Source: Diadema setosum
Taxonomy: Eukaryota; Echinodermata; Echinoidea; Diadematoida; Diadematidae
Assembly: GCF_964275005.1 (NCBI RefSeq)
Contig: NC_092688.1
Location: 25,658,934 to 25,722,933 of the forward strand
Direction: 5' to 3'
DNA length: 64,000 nucleotides
The number at the start of each line of letters is the position of its first letter. The first letter of the stretch is position 1. Of this stretch, positions 11,901 through 22,615 are shown piece after piece. A program made the translations under genes and the position numbers. The notes below the pieces were generated by a model that saw only the letters and a program-made list of their open reading frames with translations, did not search any database and had not been told where the DNA came from.

Positions 11901-14900
11901 GAGCCATGAGGGGAAAACTTGAAATGATCATATCATTGCGATATGTTCCATAGATAAATCATTATGAAGAAAGATACTATGATTACATTTAAACAGATTC
12001 ACGTTTGTATCTCTTCTGGTAGGGTTCAGATACCTGTTTATCTGCAAAAATCAATTGACAAGCTGACTTGCACAAAACGTGAACATAATTATAAACATTG
12101 ATTGCATAAAATAAATAAAAATATATGAAGTTTAATTTGGTAACTGAAGGTGTGAGCCTGACAGAGCATATCGTGAGGATTACAGCTTATTAACAGTCAC
12201 TGACAAATGGCTGAATAATACTGTCGTCATTATTGTCACTGATGCTTGCAACACTTGTCTTATTTCATTCTCTAATGTTAGGTAATTTTGGCCCTGAATA
12301 CTCACGGCCAAATGAACGATGTCGGGTGTATTTAAAATGTGTCGCAAGAGGACATGTCCAATTGTGGGAAAAGTTTCCGCCAGAAATGATATGCGCGTAC
12401 GTTTTAGACTGAAAACAAATGCACAATCCTCGATGCATGAGAGCAACGCCATTGTCTTCGGGCTGTCTTCTACAGGTAGACATGCACTCGCTGTCCGAAT
12501 CAACGCCAAATCCGGTGTTAAATGCTGCTTGAGAGTTTAGTTGGTTGTCTTTGTAGCATCCAAGAAATCCAGGTTCTACGCAGTGACAGAATATTATGAT
12601 AATTTCAACCTTCCAATACCTGAAACTTTGAAGTGTACATTATTTCAAATTCATTTCCACAACAGCTAGTCACAAATCATCCCTGAAATGGCAGTTGAAA
12701 AGCCGTTTTTTTCTTCTTTTTTTTTTAATACAGGTCAACTATTTTACATCTGTAGCGCCTGAAAAAAAAATGTATATGTATAATGTGTGTGTGTGTGTGT
12801 GTGTATGTATGTGTGTGCGTTGATATCTAAATTTATGGCTGTTCACAGTGTCGAGTTGTATTCCACCATAGGCCTACACAATTAACGACTAAAAGAGCTC
12901 TAGTTCGCATACACCAAACACACTAATTCAGTACAGATATCAAAGATATCATTCATCAAAGATATCAATATGTTTGCGAACATCTGCTTTACGAATGATA
13001 ACGAAAATTAACATGTTTTCATTTGACATTTTGCATTTCTTACCTTGGCAATGGAGTCTAACAATCCTGTTTGAAGAACACACGGTAGTTGGCATTAAGC
13101 AGTCCATTAAACGCAGCGAATCTGTGCATCGATATTGTACAAATCGTTCATGAAATGGATAAAGTTTAATGCCGCATTTCCCATAAAAGTTTGATGCATA
13201 GATAACGGCTCTCGTGTTTAATGAATATTCATATAAAGAGAAAATAACTATGGTATAGTAACAAAACATAAAGAGAATTTCAGTAATGAATGCGTTTTTA
13301 TATTATAAGAGTTTCTGTGTAGAGAAAACGCATATTATTCTAACGAATGTTTTAGTGCTTCATCTATATCACTAAGCTCTGTAATGTAACGATGTCATTG
13401 GCAAGTATCATTGCTCATCGTTGTGTACGTGTACAGCAAGAAAACTGGCAGTATAGTTGAAAAACAGAAGAGAAAGAATAACATTAGGAATTTTGGAATG
13501 CCGTGATATTAAAAGTGTTGCACGTTAAGAAAACGAACCATGGAAATGGTAAAAGGCCTACCTCATTAACTTTAGTTTTCTAATATGTATTTCCATCGTT
13601 GAATATATTGCAAAGTTACCTTTGGACGCAAAATGTGCTTTCAGGCGATCAAGATTATTTGATGCGATACATGCTATTCTACCTGGGATGATAAATACAT
13701 ATGCATACACAAGTTCTGATCGGCATGCATATTATTCTGCAGTTACCTTTACGACACGACAGCACTTGAGTCTTGTTTAGTGTTGCTGTAGCGATTGCGG
13801 CCAAATTATGAAAAGTATACCCCTTTACCGCTGGGAAGCCGAGCTCTTCGCAGACCAATTCAGTAGCTTTGGTGGTAAATTCAGCATTGAATTCATCATA
13901 GCACACGTATTTATCTGACTCAGTAACCAATAGACCTTCAAGGGGAGAGGGTCCGTCAGCCAGCTTCACCGATGATATCCCTTGAAAATCAACGACCAAC
14001 GTTCGAAATTTTTGGGGGGTTAACAGATAATCTATAAGCAATCATTCACACCATAGCTCATTCAAAGTGAAGACGATTATTAGAATTATGGTCTAAATCC
14101 TTCTTCGAGTTATACATTGTGGTTTCCCCTTCACAGTTCCTCAATTAAAGGAACGGAAGAAGCAATGCGATTTATAACTTGTTTGTTTTTGTTGGCTTCT
14201 TTTATGTAGATGGCACTCTGCTTTAATTCTCTTCCCCAAACTGGGGAACAGTATGAAGAAAACTGAATAAACTGAGTCATCAATAGAATTCATGAATGCA
14301 ATTCATACGTGATCAATAATAACACCTATTATTCTAGATAATGTAGTGAATGTCGAGAAATCAATCTATCAACTAATAGTCAGTACGTGATGGCTTTCTG
14401 TTCATCCGGTATTGGAATAAACATATACACCAAAATGAGTACAATATACAGTACAATAATACATTATGACAGATACGGATATGGAATGATGGCTATTATG
14501 TGAATTTATTTTCACAACACTCATGGCCAAAGGTTAAGAATTGTTGGTGTGCTGGCATCTTAGACTCATCATCCTCTTCCTTATCGCCACTATCATAATC
14601 ATCATCAACATCATCGTCACCATCATAATCATCATCACCATCATCATCTTCATCAATGTTTTCATCATCATCACAATCATCATCATCATTATCATCACTA
14701 TCATCGTCGTCATCATTATGAATTATACCACAGAGGTGAGAGGAATATTATATGTATATCATATGTTTATATACAGTCATTATTTACGGGCCGGTTATGT
14801 CCATTTTGATTTTCCCCCTTTGTATTGTTAAATAAATATGTATATTTATAGGATTTATATTTTTGCATATGTATTTATCATTATGTATATTTTCCCGTTT

Positions 14901-17121
14901 TTTCTATAATATTGGATGTGAAATAATTATGATTATGCTGGGTGGATTTAATGCAATTTATTGGTAGTGAATTTCGGTAGATTCATATAATTGAACGAAT
15001 GATTAGAGCTACTTTTTTGTGTGAGTGTTTCTCAGGTTAAATGTATGCTGATATAAGTTCATTTTAGCGGGATTTTTTTCTTTTCGTCCTGAAACAGCTG
15101 TTCATGTATCATGTTTGTGTGTTAATGTACTTGTATACATGTATATATTTGTGTAACTGTTAATTGTGGTGTGATGGACCGGGTCCACTGTATTTCTTTC
15201 CTTGTACTTACCTGCCTGTGGGCAGGTAGTATCCTAGGAATATTTCTCACGTGCTTTAAGTTGCAAAGGAAATAAAGTATGTTATATACTCTTTCCTGTT
15301 TTGCATTTTGGGTTTTATTTCTTTTAAGATAATGGCCATGATATCTACCAAGGAAGTATTAAAAAAAAAAACTAAAATTTCAGATTTGCCGAACACCCCG
15401 CATTGAAATTGGCATCATGTATCTTCCAGGACAAATCAATGTCGCAAATTTCATTTCGTACATTTAATATTAGTGGGGGACAAACCAGTAATTTGGTGTT
15501 TAAGTCGCGTACAATACCTTTGTATATTTCCAATTAATAATGGTGTATCTAAACTGTTTTGTGTGTCATACACTGAATGTAGCTATGCAATGTTTGTGAT
15601 TCTCTTTTGATGCACTGTGTCGTGGAACTTTGTGTTTGAGCTTGAGAGTGGCTTATTTTGAGTAGTCACCGTGGAAGAATTGAAACTGTATATAAAAAAC
15701 AAACATACAAAGAAACAACCACGGGAAAAGAAACCTTACGCCCCCTGCAAAGGAAAGGACAAGACACCTTGCTTAAAAATGCAAAATCGCTACCGCCATG
15801 GGACCCAGAGCGGGGAAAAAAGAATTGCTGGTTCTCTCCCCTGGGCCATAACAATCCCATGAAATAATGTTGTCAATCATTGAATATTTGTATACATTTG
15901 TCATTCTGATACATATTATGGCTTCGATGAAAATGAGGTATATGATACGGCATTTAATTACTTTGTGTACTTTCATTTTACTTCCATGTGATGTCACTGT
16001 TTCATCGCGTCTTATAAGACTTGAATCTATGGTTTTTATTAATAATGTGTGTCAACGTGTGAGTACGTCCTCGCTGGATAGGTCTTCATGTTTCACTCTT
16101 TTAAAAACACGATGTCGGCCATTTTGAAATCAGTCGGCCTGCTTACTACTAGCGTCGACACAATCATACATTTTATGTCCTGTCGTTAAATGGAAACATC
16201 AGGTTCGGAGGGAAAAATCAGTGTAGGATTAACCAAAAGTCAGTGAACAGTTGTATTCATGGTGATAAAAGTGTAAACTGCACTTACCTTCGTAACACTC
16301 CACGGACATGTTGAATCTCACAGGGTAGATATATATACCATAACCGTAGCTTCGTCTCATGAGTGAGCGATAAAAAGGGAGAATACACTGAGTCTTTCAC
16401 TATCAGATTCCGAGTGTCCTTGTTTGCTATTTCATCAAGTCTTTCAAATCCCACCACAACATTATTGATTGATTTGAGGGTATAGAGGATTCTCCTTCCA
16501 CGAGGTGCCTGCAGAACCCAACTATCACCGTTGTCAACGCAGGATCTGTCACACGTTATCTCCTGTTCTAGTGGAATCTCCAAACAATTTAGACTGAAAT
16601 CTGCGTGATGATAAGGATCACAAAGAGAAGACGTAAATTTATGAATTATGAGAATAGTAATTAAGGGAACAATGAAACATTCCTCGAACAGTACTCGAAC
16701 TGTTTTCATGCTTGATTGACATGATTTAAAGCCCCAAATCATGTACTATTTCTTACTGAATATTTGGAACGAATTCGTCTTCACGGAGATCATAGCCCAA
16801 TAGTTAAGTCATATATTGCTTTTCTTTAAAAAGCGTAGCAGATAAAAATAATAAAAGTTAACTTAATATAACCGAATTACTTGTGGGAGTTGTTAGAAAC
16901 AGAGGTTCAAGCATATCTGATATAACATCCCATTCTCGTGTAACCAATGACATGCTACAAGAACTGAGAAAGAGAGAAGTGTGCGAGATATGTCAATGAT
17001 GGAAAGAAAATTGAAAGGTATACCTACATGTAATAGTTCCCAATGCTGAGGACTTCATAGAAGGATTGCAAAACATGAAATGAGCACAAATCCATACAAA
17101 GAATATCATTCTTTCCTCCAT
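581..17121 (-). CDS. Receptor R1: CUB-SRCR-WSC-Sushi single-pass protein with tyrosine-rich tail (11 exons)
   Basis: Predicted type I membrane receptor read from 17121 down to 581. Exons: 17028-17121, 16288-16600, 13747-13980, 13044-13121, 12306-12575, 11657-11866, 6297-6365, 5384-5452, 3302-3419, 2244-2397, 581-1321. Order: signal peptide, CUB-like, SRCR (two exons, 6 Cys), WSC-like, Sushi, two Ser/Thr-rich stalk exons, transmembrane helix, cytoplasmic tail. All junctions are AG/GT and phases agree except in exon 2, where a (TA)n tract leaves the exon one base over a multiple of three. If translated through it the product would be about 782 residues. The tail has DEDGYLLS and DEHGYLVL, which resemble hemITAMs (Syk docking in Dectin-1 and CLEC-2), plus YMDM. 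Ligand unknown. Function is inferred; R1 may be a pseudogene or the tract may be misassembled. Confidence 0.75.
1576..1633. repeat. Homopolymer T/G tracts in R1 intron 10
   Basis: A T-run followed by G-runs, including 13 consecutive G at 1621-1633. R2 has only short versions at the matching site. Length should be distrusted because such tracts assemble badly. Nothing else is recognisable in the intron 1322-2243. Confidence 0.8.
2244..2397 (-). CDS. R1 exon 10: juxtamembrane cytoplasmic segment
   Basis: Acceptor TATAG, donor GCG/GTAATG; enters in phase 2 and leaves in phase 0. It encodes about 51 residues rich in Ser and Gln, with a basic start (RRQ) after the membrane helix and NTYGNR near the end, a YxN context of the Grb2 SH2 type. 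R2 has TYENR and R3 AYENS at the same place. Confidence 0.8.
3302..3419 (-). CDS. R1 exon 9: transmembrane helix
   Basis: Acceptor CTTCCAG, donor AAAAG/GTGAAT; enters phase 1, leaves phase 2. After a short polar start it encodes a helix of about 23 hydrophobic residues (ITYILGTLLVFFAVVGIL...) followed by the basic stop-transfer WCRHQQK. Nearly identical to R2 exon 9a. Confidence 0.88.
3734..4812. mobile_element. Non-autonomous TIR element, TAGGTTTTCC family, copy 1
   Basis: Ends are inverted copies: TAGGTTTTCCCGGCCAATTT on the left, and on the right its inverse ending GGAAAACCTA. Flanked by TA on both sides. The matching R2 intron (about 28310) lacks it, giving an empty site. The interior is AT-rich with repeated AATTCATTC-type words and no transposase. 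Superfamily unassigned; the TA target is consistent with Tc1/mariner-like mobilisation. Confidence 0.75.
5384..5452 (-). CDS. R1 exon 8: Ser/Thr-rich stalk
   Basis: A 69-base symmetric phase 1-1 exon, acceptor ATGCACAG, donor TCAA/GTGAGT. It encodes about 23 residues rich in Thr, Ser and Gln, probably an O-glycosylated spacer. R3 has the equivalent at 54723-54785; R2 has deleted it. Confidence 0.75.
5877..5947. repeat. (CA)n microsatellite
   Basis: Interrupted CA run with CAAA variants in R1 intron 7. R2 keeps a shorter version at 28636-28676 but lacks the roughly 740 bases between the run and its other flank, the segment that carries exon 8. Confidence 0.9.
6297..6365 (-). CDS. R1 exon 7: Ser/Thr-rich stalk
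   Basis: A 69-base symmetric phase 1-1 exon, acceptor TTGTTCACAG, donor CTATAG/GTATGT. It encodes TEWPDVSTMPTQSTESTS and a few more residues: a short mucin-like spacer between Sushi domain and membrane. Conserved in R2 (28994-29058) and R3 (55381-55446). Confidence 0.75.
   Translation of the reverse strand, partial: TQSGQMSAQCLHKVQKALLSCL
6534..7702. mobile_element. Non-autonomous TIR element, TAGGTTTTCC family, copy 2
   Basis: Starts TAGGTTTTCCCAGCC and ends with the inverse GGTGAAACCTA; subterminal words such as TTTGTCAGTCCA and TGGACTGTAAG also match copy 1 in inverted order. It lies about 170 bases upstream (transcriptional sense) of exon 7. No transposase frame. The terminal duplication is eroded. 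Confidence 0.65.
8209..9110. repeat. Tandem repeat of about 270 bp, three copies
   Basis: The phrase GATGTTGTAAATGGTGCAAT recurs at about 8320, 8592 and 8858 with long matching flanks, including GAGCGAGCGAG-type words and G/C tracts. It lies in R1 intron 6. Non-coding. Despite the similar period it shows no sequence relation to the 271 bp units at 40166-47235. Confidence 0.75.
9111..10300. repeat. Tandem repeat of 150-174 bp, about seven copies
   Basis: CTGGCAGCAAYATCAGG recurs at about 9151, 9304, 9471, 9638, 9812, 9962 and 10130. Each unit has GCGAGCGGAGCGAGCGAGC, a block AAAACTGCCGTTTGTAGCTA, and a G-rich cap. Units diverge moderately, so the array is older than the array in spacer 2. Open frames here are repeat artefacts. 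Confidence 0.85.
10880..11445. repeat. Low-complexity G/C and T/A homopolymer cluster
   Basis: Alternating runs of G, C, T and A, with two similar blocks containing (A/G)GCAAAATTATA(A)TRCTTGC. Part of R1 intron 6; no gene seen. The short region 10300-10880 before it holds nothing recognisable. Confidence 0.7.
11657..11866 (-). CDS. R1 exon 6: Sushi (CCP) domain
   Basis: A 210-base symmetric phase 1-1 exon of 70 residues, acceptor ATTGAAAG, donor GAAA/GTAATG. Four Cys in Sushi order: GFCDHP, LICDKDY, LQCV, PSCRA, with the typical NGSW, FGS and FPVW positions. Sushi domains bind proteins in complement factors and many receptors. Several N-glycosylation sequons (NGS, NAS). Confidence 0.9.
12306..12575 (-). 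CDS. R1 exon 5: WSC-like domain
   Basis: A 270-base symmetric phase 1-1 exon of 90 residues, acceptor CTGCGTAG, donor GGCC/GTGAGT. It begins EPGFLGCYKDN and contains ECMSTCRRQ, LCICFQ and NFSHNWTC, the GCY...C..C...CxC pattern of WSC domains (putative carbohydrate binding). It shows 6 Cys, where many WSC domains have 8. Length is identical in all three paralogues. Confidence 0.82.
12785..12822. repeat. (GT)n microsatellite
   Basis: GT run with GTAT interruptions in R1 intron 4, between the second SRCR exon and the WSC exon. Confidence 0.85.
13044..13121 (-). CDS. R1 exon 4: C-terminal part of SRCR domain
   Basis: A 78-base symmetric phase 1-1 exon, acceptor GATGCACAG, donor CAAG/GTAAGA. It encodes SLRLMDCLM...VCSSNRIVRLHCQG, the final three Cys of the SRCR fold and the conserved VRLxC ending. 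Same length in all paralogues. Confidence 0.85.
13747..13980 (-). CDS. R1 exon 3: N-terminal part of SRCR domain
   Basis: A 234-base symmetric phase 1-1 exon, acceptor TTTTCAAG, donor AAAG/GTAACT. It starts GISSVKLADGPSPLEGLL and contains YVCYDEF, ELVCEELGFP and VLSCRK: SRCR signature with the first three Cys. With exon 4 there are six Cys over two exons, the pattern of group A SRCR domains. Confidence 0.88.
14569..14717. repeat. (TCA)n trinucleotide microsatellite
   Basis: About 150 bases of ATC/TCA repeats with ATA and GTC interruptions in R1 intron 2. Reading frames of Ile or Met runs here are artefacts. The rest of intron 2 (13981-16287) includes a block at 15180-15310 with ACCTGCCTGTGGGCAGGT that resembles a retroposon end, unassigned. 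Confidence 0.9.
16288..16600 (-). CDS. R1 exon 2: CUB-like domain, frame disturbed by a (TA)n tract
   Basis: Acceptor CACGCAG, donor GAAG/GTAAGT. It encodes FSLNCLEIPLEQEITCDRSC, then WVLQAPRGRRI, a pattern close to CUB domains (Trp-Ile/Leu-x-x-Pro-x-Gly core, four Cys counting the last in ECYEG). The exon is 313 bases although both borders are phase 1. The frame is lost at TGGTATATATATC; on the far side the paralogous VRFNMSVECYEG frame is intact. R2 has 306 bases and no break. Confidence 0.78.
17028..17121 (-). CDS. R1 exon 1: start codon and signal peptide
   Basis: Starts at ATG 17121 and encodes MEERMIFFVWICAHFMFC followed by a polar stretch: a short basic/acidic start and hydrophobic core typical of a signal peptide. 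Donor is placed at ACAT/GTAGGT because it aligns with R3 donor ACAG/GTATGT and gives the phase 1 needed by exon 2. Confidence 0.75.
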
Positions 17122-17683
17122 CGCAGAAAAAAGGGGAATCAAAGCACAGCCACTGCAGATAGCTCCGAAATACCAGCATGCTATTATTCGAAAGACTGAA
17201 AGTCGGTGTAATTTTCCCTTGAATCCCTTCAAGCAACCTGGAATAGAAATGAACAATAATTACTGTTGATGGTACTGAGCTGATTGGTGACGGTGGAGTA
17301 TTAAAAAGTCTGCGTGCGCATGATAGGAATACGTTAGAGCAGAATCTCATAAAGTTGTTCTGGGCTTTCAAGGAAGCGATACAGGAGGATCCACAGCATG
17401 CAAGCACTCGAGAATGCCAATCATTAGTTTCAGTGATATAACGCCCACGCTGTCGCTTGAGATATTATATTGTGTCATGTTCTTATCACAGAACTATTGT
17501 CATATTTCTGAGATAGTTATTGAAATTAATACTAAGTGCTTCCAGCAAGCTGAATGACTCCATGAAGAATGGTGATGGACTATAGATGCATATTTTGAAC
17601 ATGAAATATGTAAACCAAAGTGTAGACAAAACTCTTGAGGGTGGTAAACTACTTTCGACCCTTAACAAATTCACAAAGCCTTA

Positions 17684-17685
<2 letters not shown>
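17122..17685 (-). promoter_or_regulatory. Conserved 5' flank of R1
   Basis: This stretch matches the 5' flank of R2 (34753-35400) closely, including a minus-strand CGTCACCAATCAG block at about 17280-17292 with a CCAAT-type core. No strong TATA box is seen. Promoter role is inferred from position only; transcription might instead start farther upstream near 20495. Confidence 0.35.

Positions 17686-17718
<33 letters not shown>
17686..17718. repeat. (TC)n microsatellite
   Basis: Pure TC run upstream of R1; R2 has the counterpart at 35380-35450. Confidence 0.9.
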
Positions 17719-17722
<4 letters not shown>

Positions 17723-17873
17723 ATCTCTTTGGCATATGCATTTTAGATCATTTTAAATGTAAAATAGTATTGGGAAAGAAGCTAAAGCCGCCCGCTTTTT
17801 TTTTTCTTCTGTGAGTGCTGGATTCAAATCTAGATGATAAAGCTCTTTTACAATTGAGGGTTTGGAATATTAA

Positions 17874-18399
17874 AGGACAAGTCCACCTTCATGTGGATTG
17901 AGTGAATGCAGTAATATCAGTACATCAGTGAAAGTTTTGGGAAATTTGGACAGTCAGTTCAAAAGTTTTGAATTTTTAAAGTTTCTGCTCTGTCACTGCA
18001 GGATGAGAAGACTATTACAGCTTGTGATGACACATGTATAGAACAATATTAAGAAAATATGTAGACATTTCAACATATTTTCACTTTTCTCGCATTATCA
18101 AAAAAGCACTTGACCTGCCTCTTTCAGAAGGCAGGGGGATAATGATAGGTTTTCCCGCCTAACTGCCTAACTTCACCAGATTTGCATTCGATTTAAAAAT
18201 GTGATCATTCAAGTTCGAGTGAATTTTTGAATGATCACGGAAATCATGATTTAATCAATCAATCAATCAATCATAGTTTATTTCCAATCAACGAAAATCA
18301 AAACATAGTACAAAGTATACATGTCATGAAATGATATTGTTCAAACATTTGCAAAAGATTCATGTAGTATCCGAGATAAATTATATAACAACATATATT

Positions 18400-18451
<52 letters not shown>

Positions 18452-20137
18452 AATTAGGAGGAAAAATACATATGTACATAAATAGATTCGATTATGGAAA
18501 ATAGTGATCCACTAAAAAGCAAAGCTTGTGGGACGTGGATCTCTAGATGAATAATGAGTAAATAATATATCATTCGAGGGTTTTTTATAGCTATTATATC
18601 TGATATAGATTATTTAGTCATTTGTAAAGATATATATGTAGTTATATTGAGATACGCAGGTCGGGAAAAAATTAAGAATAGAATATCAATGCTAATGCCC
18701 GGACACTGTTCACTGAACCACGTATACCGGGAAAATATGACAAGGACAACACACTCGTACACACATCACCCACACACATATAAGACGCGAGACAGTACCG
18801 AGAGGAGAGAAGACGGTAACAATACAAGTCTACGAAGAACAAAAGACAGGAAAGGAAGAGGAGAGAAGAAAGAAGAGAGGTCTGCATACAGAACACGCCA
18901 AGTGCTGCGACATCAGGACAGGTGAAAGCTCAAGCATGAATTAAGTGAGTAGCTAGTTCATTTAATTTGATTTGATCAGCATACGATTCCATGAGGTTTC
19001 GCAAATAAACATGTAAAAAGGGCGTTAAAAGAAGAAAAAGGAATTCAAATTGACGATAAGGCAAACATTTACAACATATTGGCAGTCTTTTTTGATGTTT
19101 CTTATTATTCTTTGTAGTTACTCATCTATTTGAATATGCAAACTTAATGTGTCCTGAAATGGGACTTTTGCCTTGTAATAGCTGACATAGGGCCTATGAA
19201 AGCTCGTGTAACTCCTCTTTAAAACACATATTATGTACATTATATTCATACACGACTTTAACGCTGCTAGAAAAGAGTATATATGAATGTGTCGAATGCG
19301 GACAGAATTTACGGGCGAAGCTTTTGACAACTAGCAAGACTATATCAATGGCGAAACCCTTGGATGAAAAAGTTCTACAGCTGAGCCGACTGTGGCAACT
19401 TTTGATATGGACACGGGAAGATAGGAATGGAATAAAAATGTAAATTTGAATGCAGACAAAATTTTGAAATATACCCATTCCCTTATTGTCACATCGATAC
19501 TGTAAGGATGTAATTTGAAGGTGGAGGACAACATTATTCACATAATACAATAGACTAAAACTGAATAAATAAAACTTTGAAATTAAAATGTGACTTTATA
19601 CAGCAATCCAATATAAATATATTGCAGAGAGAAAAAAGAAAAGACTCGTACAAACGCATGGGAACTTCTTATGTTGATTGAATTTGAAATCTAAAGTGCG
19701 AAGTTGTATTCCTATAAATGAAATTGAAACTGGTATTTGAAACGAAATGAGGGTCTATCCAGCTGGAGCGAAATTGAAAACAAACTCTGAGGCGTTAGAT
19801 TGAATGAAATTCTCTCTAAATTGAATAAAATAAAATCTAAAAAGAATGACATGAAACGAAATTGAATGCTCATGATGAAAGAACTGAATGTTTAAAATGA
19901 AAGAATTATAATGAACCATGAGACACCTTATGTATTCCTTTGTACGGGTGCAAAAAAAAGTGGGGGGTCGAGCCCCCCACCCCACCCCCGTTTCGCCCTG
20001 CAGTAATGACTGCGCAGAAACTTCAAAAATTCATAACTTTTGAACGAATTGCCCGATTTCCCCAAACTTCACTGATGCTCTTTACTATTGTTGCATTCAC
20101 TCAGTTCTCATGCCTATTATGAAGGTGGACTTGTCCA
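17874..20137. mobile_element. TTAA-flanked MITE (GGACAAGTCC family), split by later insertions
   Basis: Left end AGGACAAGTCCACCTTCAT and right end ATGAAGGTGGACTTGTCCA are inverted copies; subterminal sequence continues to match inverted for over 100 bases. TTAA flanks both sides (17870-17873, 20138-20141), as for piggyBac-type targets. About 1.8 kb of unrelated DNA sits inside from about 18147, opening with a TAGGTTTTCC-like end and including an (ATCA)n-tailed block near 18250 that looks like a minus-strand retroposon end. No transposase. Confidence 0.75.
18403..18447. repeat. (TA)n microsatellite
   Basis: TA run inside the DNA that interrupts the MITE. Nothing else is recognised between 18450 and 19990 apart from an A/G-rich stretch at 18780-18890. 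Confidence 0.85.
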
Positions 20138-20398
20138 TTAAAGATGATCGCCAAAATTGACGCAAAAATAAAAGACGACTTGCTACATATTCTTTTAAAT
20201 TGGTGAAAAGGGAGAAACAAAAATGAACGATTTACTTTATCTCGAGTTAGCTTAACATGCATCTGGATGAAGCAACTTTTGCATCCTTGAGAATTATGAG
20301 ATATTCAAGGTTCAGAATAAATGATCCAGTTTGGTTTATGTTAAATAATTTTTATAATAATTATGTTGAATTTATGATGGTATAATATGGATACTCAC

Positions 20399-20495
20399 GC
20401 CCGTTCCGCCTCGATATGGAAAATCACTGCAGTGGTAGGCTCCTCCATGTACTTGTCTGCAGAACGGGTGACGTTTGCAGGAGATCTTTCCTGCT
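20399..20495 (-). other. Exon-like block Y1 upstream of R1
   Basis: Bounded on the minus strand by a good acceptor (CTATACTACAG) and a consensus donor (GGC/GTGAGT). One frame reads SCKRHPFCRQVHGG then AYHCSDFPYRGGTG. A copy upstream of R2 (37592-37670) keeps YHCRDFPYRGGT but has lost frame and donor. It could be a 5' untranslated exon of R1, part of a lost gene, or a relic. Domain not recognised. Confidence 0.4.
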
Positions 20496-20728
20496 CTGTA
20501 GTATAGAGTTATGTTAATACAACAGTATCTCTAATCTCTGCTCTGTCAATGTCGAGGAAGAAAAGGGCTCGAGTACACGTCATGAGACCTCTTCAGCTAA
20601 TCCCTACGCACGCGTAGGGAGAGTCCAGGCGTACAGGCATGTATCCCATACGATTTCCAAGGCTTTCAGGAAAATGACACGAGCAAGTACCTACACTGTC
20701 GGTCATCTTTCGATTCCTTTACCACTGA

Positions 20729-20738
20729 CACACACACA

Positions 20739-20772
<34 letters not shown>
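20729..20772. repeat. (CA)n microsatellite
   Basis: CA run in spacer 1; spacer 2 carries a TC/AC run at the matching site (38888-38942). Confidence 0.9.
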
Positions 20773-20778
<6 letters not shown>

Positions 20779-20906
20779 GATAAGCAGCACACAATTTATA
20801 AACTGGTATTATTGGTTTCTCAATCGGGCAACTAAAGTTATAGATTGTTCATTTCTATATCTGGCCAATTTTGAAATTTAAAAATCTTAGTGGCCCGCAA
20901 GCCAAT

Positions 20907-21120
<214 letters not shown>

Positions 21121-22615
21121 TCAATCAACAAGTGTGTCTACGCTTGTGTTTACATTTTGTATGACTATGAATGTATATAAAACATATTGAAGCACAAACA
21201 TGCCCTCATCATTTCAACTGATTTTTTTTTTACTTATCAACATAAGCGTATACACACAAGAGTGCTAGAATTCTTTTTCTTAACTGTCATGGTAGCAGAA
21301 CTAAAGTAAATGATGATGAGGAACACTTTTTGAAGTGATCTGGGAAAGCACAGCAGTTAAATCTGAGACACCCGATTCATTTTCTTAGGTTTATGATCAT
21401 TCAATGCTTTTATACGTATGGAGTAATTATAATTTTGTATAAAAAATGTTTGGGGTTTTCTTTTGATAAATTACTATCATCATTTCACATTCACTTTCAA
21501 CATGCCAGGGCTGGAAGTAGGAGATGATATTGAGACTAATATTCTTGCAGTGTGTGTCTTTGTATGTCACAAGTCATACGGTGTGATTTCAGAAGGGGCG
21601 TTTTCCCAAGCTGTAGAAAACTTATGACTACAGATGATTGCCCTCCTTCTGTCGATATATCAGGTCGAAGCGCGGGATGAACTACTCTTCCATACTCCAC
21701 CGAGTGTGAAGTGAATGTAAAAGTGTTACTGAAGTTCGTCGAAGCATATTGTATGTTGATATTTTTGGTCTTTCGTAAGCTGTCTATGTCCATGAAAACA
21801 AAAAAACAAAAATCCCACTCCTCGTTTTTTTTTTTCACTTTTATATCCTTGATCGGTAATAAATTCATAAATGTTGTTTGCCTCAAACATGCAGCTAATG
21901 AACGAAAGTTGCTCCCTATTCAGTATACTTTCATTGCACTGAACACACATGTGTTTAATGTATTATAACACTATAGTCAGCATCGAAATCTTTGGATTCT
22001 GAACGCGGAATTTCACTTCTTGCATATGATTCAGATTGAGTCGTTGACAAAAAGGTTAATGAAATGGTGATTTTGTTCCTCTTTAATTCAAATCAGTTGC
22101 TCCGGTATAGCTGTTAACTTTAACGGTCGGCGTTTGGAGTGATCGTATCCTTTAGCTTGAGTGTTTTAATCTAAATAAGATGCATTTTTAGGATGAAGGT
22201 AGAGCTGTGATCAAACTCTTTCAAGCCTTTTCCAGGATGTCTCCTCAGCAGTGAGTTCTTCAATGACGATGTTTACACTTTCACATCATAATACCACACA
22301 TTACATTAATCACGAAATAAGCGGCTAAGGGGGTTATGATTAAACGCATTTCCTCTCAGTTACAAAATTATCGATTCTCATGTTATTTGCCATCGTTGTG
22401 ATATACTCGAAACCACAAATTCCATAAAGGCGTAATAATCTTTCTATTCCACGATGGGCTTTCTCCTTCCCTTCCTCAGCAAATTGTAAATGAACAACAT
22501 CAGTCTTAAAACCCTACTGAATTTTCATTGTCTTCAACACCTTCAGTAGTAGCACTGCGGACACTGATTATCCTCGTTACAATGTAAATCAGTATTAATG
22601 ACCAGATTTTAATCT
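21121..22615. other. Spacer 1, middle part: no gene recognised
   Basis: The sequence aligns with 39180-40160 and 47250-47800 of spacer 2. A short minus-strand frame ending CDIQRHTLQEY (about 21541-21580) is conserved there, but so is the neighbouring non-coding DNA, so this does not prove coding. At about 22150 lies the empty counterpart of the insertion site used by the inverted array. Confidence 0.6.

Noticed and set aside
14534-14831. Met/Ile-rich reading frames
   Set aside because: Translation of the (TCA)n microsatellite.
15658-15867. Basic 60-70 codon frames on both strands
   Set aside because: No domain, no counterpart in the aligned R2 intron, inside R1 intron 2.
21536-21886. 116-codon minus-strand frame in spacer 1
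   Set aside because: Its counterpart in spacer 2 is conserved only to the same degree as neighbouring non-coding DNA, with frame-breaking indels and no clear splice sites.
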